From: Panopea generosa
Taxonomy: Eukaryota; Mollusca; Bivalvia; Adapedonta; Hiatellidae
Direction of reading: 5' to 3'
Assembly: GCA_029582155.1 (NCBI GenBank)
Contig: CM055906.1
Location: 18,958,437 to 19,022,436, forward strand
Length of the DNA: 64,000 bases
Made by a program: the position numbers and the translations under genes
Shown: positions 59,401-64,000 of the stretch, one piece after another
Layout of the letters: every line of letters begins with the position of its first letter
How positions within the stretch are numbered: the first letter of the stretch is position 1
Notes under the pieces: model-generated
Database searches by the model: none
Told to the model about the DNA's origin: nothing
What the model saw: the letters and a program-made list of their open reading frames with translations, nothing else

Positions 59401-62400
59401 AGAAAAGGATAGGAAACTTTCATCCAGTGACTAAATACCAAGGATTTTTATAGAGAAGGACAGGAAACTTTCATCCCATGACTAAATACCAAGGATTTAT
59501 ATAGAGAAAGATAGGAAACTTCCATCTCCAGATTAAATACCAAGGATTTATATAGAGTAGGATAGGAAAGGCCCATCTCTAGATTAAATAACAAGGATTT
59601 ATATAGAGAAGGATAGGAGACATCCATCTCCAGACTAAATACCAAGGATTTTAATAGAGTTCAGATTGCTCGTAATGAGCAATCTGAACACTTCCTGCAC
59701 TGTTTTCCACTCTGTCAGTTAATACAAACATAATTCACCCAATAATTCAAAAGCCTTATATATTAGAGGTGTCCAAAGGCGTCTATATGAAGTAAAGGGT
59801 TAAAGCATTCGTGAAATGTTGAATTTGCAATGTTTGAAAAGTGAAACTGCTGGAAATGCATATTTGGATATACATTCTGACAGTGACATGATTGTAATTT
59901 TAGCAAAATCTTCGAATGCGAAAGGATTGAAACTCGTGAATAATAGCAAAAATAAGGTTCTTGATAATAAAATGTGTTTTACAGTATTCTGTTTTGAGCT
60001 GCACTTTGAATTAATACTTTATCATGTGGGTGAATCTCATCAAAGCTCATGTTTTCTGTTTCATTTATACTTTTCAGATGAAAAAGATTCCAACAAAAAG
60101 GAAGTATTAAGAAAGAGGGTATGTAGATATGTAACTTGTCCAAGTATCTGATGTTTGTGTCTTTATCTTTGTGTAAGCAAAATCACAAGGTGTCCTGATG
60201 GAAGAACATCCACATCACATGCTTGAGGTTGTAGGTTCAGTTCCAGACCAAACAGTTTAATATGTATGTGTACTTAATTAGTTCAGCAGGTCAAGACACT
60301 GGGTCGATATCACTGTTTAACTCTGATACGGTTGAACAAATTGTTTAAACCTAAACATCATACTAAACAATACATTAAAAAGAAATGGAGAGAATGCTAG
60401 ACAGGGATCTGTGTATGGCTCCAGTCTCCTGTTGCTATGCATCTTGGGTTCAAACTTATTTGTTTTACTTCGATTATGAAACAAGTTATTACAATTTAGA
60501 CAGATCACGCTCGAAGACTTCCTGGTTAGAACCAATACTAAGCATATGCGGAAAAAGTGTCTTGCTGGAGAATACTTATCATAGCTGTGGGGGAGGGTCA
60601 AACCCACGACCCTCAGATCATGGGTTACTACTTGACCATGAGCGCCACCTACGCACCTTTGTATTTACCAGAGCCATATATTATGGTTTATAGTATCATT
60701 ATAATGTAAACATTAATTTAAATAATGTCTTTTTAATTGTTATTAATTTTGTTGATGGCTGAAGAATTTTTGTTGTCGTTTTGATGTAGATATAATAAAA
60801 TATTCCTGTCTTATTGAAAAATGACTGAAGGTAAACAGAAGGAAATAATAATGTTCCCAGCACATCTGTTCATCCATGTCTGTCCATTACTGCTTACTTT
60901 TTCAGGTTTACTCTTTTAACAGTTTTGATGTAATACAATTCAAACTTGGGGATAAAACATCTCAGATACTGCTATACTGAAAGGATACATAAATGCCAGA
61001 TGAAATTCAGAGTCACATTGTCAAACTTTTGTAAGCGATATTTACAGTAAAGGTATTCTATTAATGAGGATCTGAAATTCAGCGAGGATTTCTTTATCCT
61101 TTCAGTATATAACATCTTGTGTCTTACAACTGTATACATTCTTGTCTAGGTAAAGGACTACATGAATCGTGCAGAGGAGTTGAAGATCCAGCTGAAGCCA
61201 TGTAAAGGGGCAGATAACACACTACAAAGATCCAGGTCTGCAGATTGTCAGGAGGAGTTGAGTAAGTTTCCTCTAGGTTGGGTAATGTTGTCATGCAGCA
61301 AATATTTAGTTTATACCCATTTATTTTAGCTTTATTTCAAAGTCAACTCAGTAGTCAACCTCCTGGGTGGAGGCCAGGCCCGATAAGCCCAGTCGTTGGC
61401 ATGTCTGACTATCAATCCAGGGTTCGAATCACCACTAAACCACAATCTTCCTGATGGATGATATACAACATTGCATCTCGTTATCATTTGCCTCTCACCA
61501 CTGATTCAAGTGGTAAAGTTATCAGTTACTTGCGGAGATGGGATGTGCTTGAGTACTGGTTAACCTTCACGGATTCCAAGAAACAGTGGTACGGTTAACT
61601 GATCATCTTTTAGCCCTCAGTGGCATAAAAATGATACTAAATATTCAATCAATCAATCAATCCTGGGTAGAACTGGCACAAAGTGCTATTTTAGAGAGGC
61701 CAATTGATCATGCTTGGGAATTAACCCGCAACCTCTGACTTGAGCGTTCAGCATCCTATCCACTGGATTACTGCCTACTTATGTCAGGTTATAACTATTC
61801 TAGCAAACCATACATGTACATCTATTATTTTAGGACATTATTCTAAAAAATATATGTGGATTGGTGTTTTAGATATTTGCTTTTAATATAGGTAGGGGTG
61901 ATGTGAAATTCACTTCCTATGGGGGGCATATAATTTGTAAACAACAAACAAACACATTATTACATTGTATAAACTGGTTAACATACCAGTTATTGTGCAT
62001 TTTTACATGTGAATACATTTCTGCTTTGGAAAAATAAATCGTATGTGGGCATTTTTTACTGAGAAAAGTCTAGATCTTATTTTATATGGAACATGTATCA
62101 AAACTTATTTATACTGAACAAACCAACTAACCCGCCATTTTTATATTTCCAATATATTTCTCAATATATTGAGTAGCATTATTAAAAGTGGTTTACAACA
62201 TTAACAGACAATAATGTATTGATTTTATATAGCCTAAATGTCATTATTATGAGGAAATTTTAATTCTTTTCGAGAAAATACACAAAATATCAGGGACATG
62301 AAATGTGAGGTGGCGGGTAAGCAGTTCTGTTAATTATATATAGTGAGACCTGAAATGATGTCATTTGTCAGTCTTGTATGATTTCAGTGGACCTATATAT

Positions 62401-63960
62401 CGGATGTGATGAAATGGTTGCAGCTATCAAAGTTGTGCAGGCTGCTGCTATTGAGGTAAGAAATCAAACCTGTGTTCTCATCAAACTGCCTTACTTTAGT
62501 CAAATCTGTCTGTTAGTGTCTGTCTAATCCATCTCCCTTGCTAAATCAAATGTGTCTGTAGGAGTCTGTTCCATATTAAATGCCTCAACTTATGTCAGAT
62601 CTGTCTGTTGGAGTCTGTTCCATATTTAATGCCTCAACTTATGTCAGATCTGTCTGTTGGAATCTGTTCCATGTTTAATGCCTCAACTTATGTCAGATCT
62701 GTCTGTTGGAATCTGTCCCATGTTTAATGCATCAACTTAAGTCAGATCTGTCTGTTAATGTATGTCCTCCTATAAATCTGGCTTGCTAAGTCAAAAACAA
62801 TATATGACTGCAGGAGTACCATATCTGTCTGTCATAATCATCTGTTTTGAAAATCTGTCTTGCTAAGGCAAGTCTGTCTGTCAGAATCATCTGTTTTGAA
62901 AATATGCATTGCTAAGGCAAGTCTGTCAGAATCATCTGTTTAAAAAATCCGCATTGCTAAGGCAAGTCTTTCTGTCAGAATTGTCTGTTTTGAAAATCTG
63001 TCTTGCTAAGGCAACTCTGTCAGAATCGTCTGTTTTGAAGATCTGCCTTTCAAATATGTATGTTGGAATCTGTTCCATAAATCTGCCTTGCTAAGTCTAA
63101 ACTGTTTTTTTCTGTCATTGATACCATTTGAAAATGTAGACCTGAATCAACCTGTGGGAAAGTAGCAGTCTTGTCAGGGTCTACATTCTTTGATGCTCAG
63201 TCAGTAAGTTATTGACTTTCATTCACAATGATAATGGAATGGTTCAAACACAAACATGAAAACATATTTATGGAAAATCTACAAGTTTACGGCAAATCTT
63301 TTCTCCAAATCATATTCCACGTGCAACAATTATGTATAGTTCTACCCTTTTAGAATCTTTTAAAGTTTTTTATCTGTTAGAAATTAAGTAAATAATTTTC
63401 TCTTGTTAGGAACCTTAAAATTTTAATGTAGGTAACAGGAAAGATAAGCAATTAACATCAAATATTTAACACAACTTTTGAATGGTAGTCATGGCAGCTG
63501 AGATGAACTTAAAATGAAACAATGATGTTGGCATTGTCTGGTTTTTCCTCATTGTTGTCGAACCTGCTTGTGGGGAGTTAAAAATAGTCATCACAATAGT
63601 GGTACAGTGTACGTGCATGCATGTATCTTGTTCGGGTTGTAACTTTTTCACGCACAGAGGGATTTTGTAGTAACTTGCATCAAATGTTCAACTTAATGAG
63701 GCTTTCTCTTGCGCTTAAGATCCAGGTTCATAGCTCAAAGGTCAAATTTAGAGGTCCAAGGCCAGAAACAGGTAAAAAAATGTGTCTGCTCCATATCCTG
63801 TAAATCACTCAGCAGTATATTATATGTATCAATACTTTTTAAAATTCGTTCAGATGCTTTTTACTATTTGTATGTTTCAGGAGGACCAAGAAGACTTTGA
63901 ACAAGCCATGAAGCATTATGAGCTTTCGCTGGGAACTGCTATACAGTATTTAAAAAGTAG
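46461..63960 (+). CDS. ULK3: Serine/threonine-protein kinase ULK3 (12 exons, 3' end outside window)
   Basis: Exons: 46461-46604, 48034-48174, 49792-49912, 50743-50847, 51570-51713, 54013-54095, 55399-55554, 57206-57311, 60078-60118, 61150-61261, 62388-62455, 63881-63960. Phases agree at every junction and give about 433 residues. Kinase domain: glycine loop [13 protein letters not shown] (34-46), catalytic Lys58 in VAAIK, Glu76 in [17 protein letters not shown] with Asp151, DFG (171-173), LYMAPE (192-197) and [17 protein letters not shown]1 covers about 299-384 ([20 protein letters not shown] and [12 protein letters not shown]); the start of MIT2 follows ([14 protein letters not shown] and [16 protein letters not shown]). 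The match to vertebrate ULK3 is clear throughout, including [12 protein letters not shown] and [13 protein letters not shown] replaces HRD, as HLD does in human. Known for the family: GLI/Hedgehog regulation, autophagy and the ESCRT-III abscission checkpoint. The N-terminus is about 12 residues longer than in human. Confidence 0.95.
46605..48033 (+). other. ULK3: ULK3 intron 1
   Basis: 1429 bp, GT-AG. It contains a family D SINE leader fragment near 46868 and a family B SINE at 47651-47905. The rest is AT-rich. Confidence 0.85.
47651..47905 (+). mobile_element. tRNA-derived SINE, family B
   Basis: The head GATTAGTCTGCCTATCAATC, GTCATGAGTTTGAATCTC is tRNA-like. The body has CCACCGCTGGTTCAAGTGGG and the 3' motif TTAGCCCTTGGTGGCATAAA, shared with 33345 and 61372. 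Confidence 0.85.
48034..48174 (+). CDS. ULK3: ULK3 exon 2
   Basis: 47 codons, phase 0 at both ends. Holds the catalytic Lys (VAAIKCV) and the helix-C Glu ([11 protein letters not shown]). The acceptor is TATTTACAG and the donor CAA/GTTAGT. Confidence 0.93.
48399..48607. mobile_element. piggyBac-like MITE in ULK3 intron 2
   Basis: TTAA at 48399 is followed by CCCTTTACTCCATAGA; the right end is CTATATGACGTAAAGGG followed by ATAA (one change from TTAA). The TTAA target and CCCTTT/AAAGGG ends fit piggyBac-type insertion. It sits within another dispersed repeat (TTTGGTCAGTTGCTTC upstream, GGATAAGGAACTGGGATAG downstream). The internal duplicate GAGGTGTCCAAAGGCGTCTA occurs twice. A related copy lies at 59659-59803. 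Confidence 0.75.
49577..49774. repeat. Three-copy 66-bp tandem repeat next to the exon 3 acceptor
   Basis: Three nearly identical 66-bp units (TGGTGTTTAATATGATTCAA, ATGGCATGACCTGACAC, AACACCACACCAATTAC) end 17 bp before the exon 3 splice site. The minus-strand 66-aa frame through them is a by-product of the 22-codon period. Confidence 0.95.
49792..49912 (+). CDS. ULK3: ULK3 exon 3
   Basis: 40 codons plus one base. Encodes the hinge region [20 protein letters not shown]. The acceptor TATACTTTCAG is preceded by TACTAAT (49775-49781), a plausible though close branch point. The donor is TTG/GTAAGT. Confidence 0.93.
49938..49990 (-). mobile_element. Family A SINE tail fragment
   Basis: CTATTTATTTTACTGAATT, then GATAGTGAAACAAGTTTA resembles the minus-strand tail of family A SINEs. 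It is short and diverged. Confidence 0.5.
50452..50600. repeat. (GA)n microsatellite and adjacent SINE remnant
   Basis: About 16 GA dinucleotides (50452-50483) are followed by CTACTTGCGGAAGGACGGTG and GTTTAAACCCCATTAAA, which look like the 3' part of the tRNA-derived SINEs seen at 14806. Confidence 0.75.
50743..50847 (+). CDS. ULK3: ULK3 exon 4
   Basis: Enters in phase 1 (G+TG = Val). Encodes the catalytic loop [10 protein letters not shown] with Asp151 and ends in phase 1 within the DFG aspartate codon (G/gtatgg). Confidence 0.93.
51570..51713 (+). CDS. ULK3: ULK3 exon 5, with a GC splice donor
   Basis: Begins inside DFG and encodes [34 protein letters not shown]. The donor is TATG/GCAAGT, a GC-AG intron. 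Only this cut joins in frame to exon 6, giving Y-E-C-L-F-G-R-A-P as in vertebrate ULK3 (Y-E-A-L-F-G-Q-P-P). The nearby GT at 51718 would shift the frame, and reading through runs into a TAA. Confidence 0.9.
51690..51849 (+). repeat. 49-bp minisatellite derived from the exon 5 donor, left block
   Basis: Starting inside exon 5, the 49-bp unit TATAGGAGTTATATTATATG, GCAAGTATATTATCTATAG, ATATCTAGTT repeats with GCAAGT at 51714 (the real donor), 51763 and 51812. The copies therefore include the last coding bases and the GC donor. Confidence 0.93.
51850..53231 (-). mobile_element. Helitron-like insertion (1382 bp) in the 49-bp array
   Basis: Removing this segment joins TAGTAGTTA to TATTATATGGCAAG, which restores a normal array unit (TAGGAGTTATATTATATGG) with no target duplication. 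Read on the minus strand it begins TCAAAGGCCTGAAGGGC, ends GCTCGCATTCTAA and lies between A and T: the 5'-TC, CTRR-3' and A/T insertion rules of Helitrons. A short possible hairpin (GAGC-TTT-GCTC) sits just before CTAA. Boundaries are ambiguous by one or two bases. No Rep-helicase motifs are seen, so it is probably non-autonomous. Confidence 0.65.
52834..53082 (+). pseudogene. ORF fragment with a 2A-like motif inside the Helitron-like element
   Basis: A frame opens just after two stops (TGA TAA) with [12 protein letters not shown], a full match to the D-V/I-E-x-N-P-G-P ribosome-skipping consensus. About 75 residues follow, ending [20 protein letters not shown] and a stop at 53080. The W-x3-D-L-D-x-V-L-x2-G-D-x-L-Y block is one I associate with uncharacterised proteins of invertebrate mobile elements. 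It runs opposite to the inferred Helitron orientation, so it may be a captured fragment. Function not assigned. Confidence 0.5.
53232..53592 (+). repeat. 49-bp minisatellite derived from the exon 5 donor, right block
   Basis: GCAAGT recurs at 53241, 53290, 53339, 53388, 53437, 53483 and 53532, mostly every 49 bp (one interval is 46). Most units here carry TTGGAGTGATATTATATGGC, a variant different from the left block, so this side expanded separately. The last unit is altered to GGAAGATG near 53580. Confidence 0.93.
54013..54095 (+). CDS. ULK3: ULK3 exon 6
   Basis: Completes the Glu codon (G+AA) and encodes [27 protein letters not shown], ending in phase 0 at GAA/GTAAGT. It corresponds to kinase subdomains IX-X. 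Confidence 0.93.
54096..55398 (+). other. ULK3: ULK3 intron 6
   Basis: 1303 bp, GT-AG (ATGTATTACAG). AT-rich, with no repeat or gene recognised. Confidence 0.85.
55399..55554 (+). CDS. ULK3: ULK3 exon 7
   Basis: 52 codons, phase 0. Encodes the end of the kinase domain ([35 protein letters not shown]). The donor is GCT/GTGAGT. Confidence 0.93.
55555..57205 (+). other. ULK3: ULK3 intron 7
   Basis: 1651 bp, GT-AG with a long T-rich tract before TTTCAG. No repeat family recognised inside. Confidence 0.85.
57206..57311 (+). CDS. ULK3: ULK3 exon 8
   Basis: 35 codons plus one base. First part of MIT domain 1: [34 protein letters not shown]. The donor is CAAT/GTAAGT. Confidence 0.93.
57705..58040. 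repeat. 25-bp minisatellite in ULK3 intron 8
   Basis: About 13 copies of GTAATTTATACATGTAGTTG, TGGAT at exact 25-bp spacing (57721, 57746, 57771 and so on), with minor variants GTAAGTTATAC and GTAATTCATAC. Confidence 0.95.
58979..59655. repeat. 51-bp minisatellite in ULK3 intron 8
   Basis: About 13 copies of a 51-bp unit (ATACCAAGGATTTATATAGA, GAAGGATAGGAAACTTC, ATCTCCAGACTAA), with an isolated relative near 58300-58350. The 17-codon period gives minus-strand frames with a repeating [16 protein letters not shown] peptide; these are not genes. Confidence 0.93.
59659..59803. mobile_element. Truncated piggyBac-like MITE with a perfect hairpin
   Basis: The right two-thirds (TTTTCCACTCTGTCAGTTAA, TACAAACATAATTCACCC, GGTGTCCAAAGGCGTCTATA) match the MITE at 48399-48607 and end AAAGGG followed by an intact TTAA (59800-59803). 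The left end is replaced by a perfect 13-bp stem, 5-nt loop hairpin (59659-59689: GTTCAGATTGCTC, GTAAT, GAGCAATCTGAAC). Confidence 0.8.
60078..60118 (+). CDS. ULK3: ULK3 exon 9
   Basis: A 41-bp exon. Completes Tyr (T+AT) and encodes [13 protein letters not shown], in the MIT1 domain. The donor AGG/GTATGT leaves phase 0. The acceptor is ACTTTTCAG. Confidence 0.9.
60172..60290 (+). mobile_element. tRNA-like SINE remnant in intron 9
   Basis: GGAAGAACATCCACATCACA, TGCTTGAGGTTGTAGG, TTCAGTTCCAGACC resembles a decayed tRNA-derived head, preceded by a family D-like TTGTGTAAGCAAA leader. Confidence 0.45.
60451..60650 (-). mobile_element. tRNA-derived SINE, family A
   Basis: Minus-strand copy with tail AAGTAAAACAAATAAGTTTG, body GAAGTCTTCGAGCGTGATC and head GGTCGTGGGTTTGACCC. 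Comparable in length to the copy at 17021-17222. Confidence 0.8.
61150..61261 (+). CDS. ULK3: ULK3 exon 10
   Basis: 37 codons plus one base. Encodes the last MIT1 helix [16 protein letters not shown] and a linker ([20 protein letters not shown]). The acceptor is TCTTGTCTAG and the donor TTGA/GTAAGT. Confidence 0.92.
61322..61775 (-). mobile_element. Family C SINE split by a nested insertion
   Basis: The halves 61322-61371 (CTTTATTTCAAAGTCAACTC, CTCCTGGGTGG) and 61661-61775 (CTGGGTAGAACTGGCACAAA, CCGCAACCTCTGACTTGAGC) together make one family C element like 38120-38285. Confidence 0.75.
61372..61660 (+). mobile_element. Family B SINE nested in a family C SINE
   Basis: Head GATAAGCCCAGTCGTTGGC, TGACTATCAATCCAGGG, TTCGAATCACC. 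Body CCTCTCACCACTGATTCAAG, CAGTTACTTGCGGAGATGG, TTAGCCCTCAGTGGCATAAA. Ends in (AATC)n. Flanked by an 11-bp duplication TCCTGGGTGGA / TCCTGGGTAGA (61361-61371 and 61661-61671, one mismatch). Confidence 0.88.
62388..62455 (+). CDS. ULK3: ULK3 exon 11
   Basis: Completes Met (A+TG) and encodes [22 protein letters not shown], ending in phase 0 at GAG/GTAAGA. It likely begins MIT domain 2. Confidence 0.9.
62470..63100. repeat. Degenerate 49-bp minisatellite in ULK3 intron 11
   Basis: Units such as TGCCTCAACTTATGTCAGAT, CTGTCTGTTGGAGTCTGTTC are 49 bp apart (62581, 62630, 62679). A second variant block (TTGCTAAGGCAAGTCTGTCT, GTCAGAATCATCTGTTTTGA) follows at about the same period. Confidence 0.9.
63110..63880 (+). 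other. ULK3: Rest of ULK3 intron 11
   Basis: AT-rich intron sequence ending TTGTATGTTTCAG. Frames of 60-63 aa here are not supported as exons. Confidence 0.8.
63881..63960 (+). CDS. ULK3: ULK3 exon 12 (last visible exon)
   Basis: Encodes [25 protein letters not shown] of MIT domain 2. The end is set at AGTAG/GTGAGA; a donor 4 nt upstream (AAAAA/GTAGGT) is an alternative. At least one more exon must lie beyond the window to finish MIT2. Confidence 0.85.
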
Positions 63961-64000
63961 GTGAGAATAAGGAAGTTCACTCAGTGACCTGCCTATATAG

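Noticed and set aside
59000..59655. Minus-strand frames of 65-85 aa with [12 protein letters not shown] repeats
   Set aside because: Produced by the 51-bp (17-codon) intronic minisatellite.

Overview
The window reads as AT-rich nuclear DNA of an invertebrate animal, most likely a mollusc and perhaps a bivalve. The reasons are GT-AG introns of 0.7 to 2.8 kb, decayed non-LTR retrotransposons carrying 2A-like motifs, several tRNA-derived SINE families, small MITEs, and many minisatellites. The species cannot be told from the sequence.

Only two protein-coding genes are well supported. The first (30330-32581, +) is a two-exon gene for a secreted, cysteine-free, serine-rich protein. A signal-peptide exon is joined in phase 1 to an exon encoding four degenerate F-D-x-x-x-L-Y-Q-Q modules separated by poly-serine linkers. 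I do not recognise its family. The second (46461 to the right edge, +) is an orthologue of the Ser/Thr kinase ULK3. I could resolve 12 exons with consistent phases, giving about 433 residues: a kinase domain, the first MIT domain and part of the second. The 3' end lies outside the window. Its intron 5 needs a GC donor.

Layout. 1-735 is a 44-bp minisatellite, followed by degenerate repeats and GT microsatellites to 1440. 4349-6871 is a decayed LINE (endonuclease plus reverse transcriptase with several stops and frameshifts). About 7060-10660 is a 41-bp minisatellite of roughly 88 copies with higher-order structure. 11631-13110 is a long-TIR DNA element. 14.8-30 kb is mostly intergenic, with SINEs, MITEs, LINE fragments on the minus strand, a split 1-kb duplication and a 21-bp minisatellite (20721-21842). 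30.3-32.6 kb is the serine-rich gene. 33-46 kb is intergenic, with SINEs, a decayed LINE end, a probable transposon-derived pseudogene, local duplications and an inverted copy of a 0.45-kb repeat. 46.46-64 kb is ULK3, whose introns hold five minisatellites, SINEs, a piggyBac-like MITE and a Helitron-like insertion.

The two genes show no functional link. The most unusual structure is in ULK3 intron 5. A 49-bp minisatellite made from the last bases of exon 5 plus its GC splice donor repeats the donor about nine more times. It is interrupted by a Helitron-like element whose removal restores the repeat exactly. That element in turn carries an ORF fragment with a 2A-like motif on the opposite strand.
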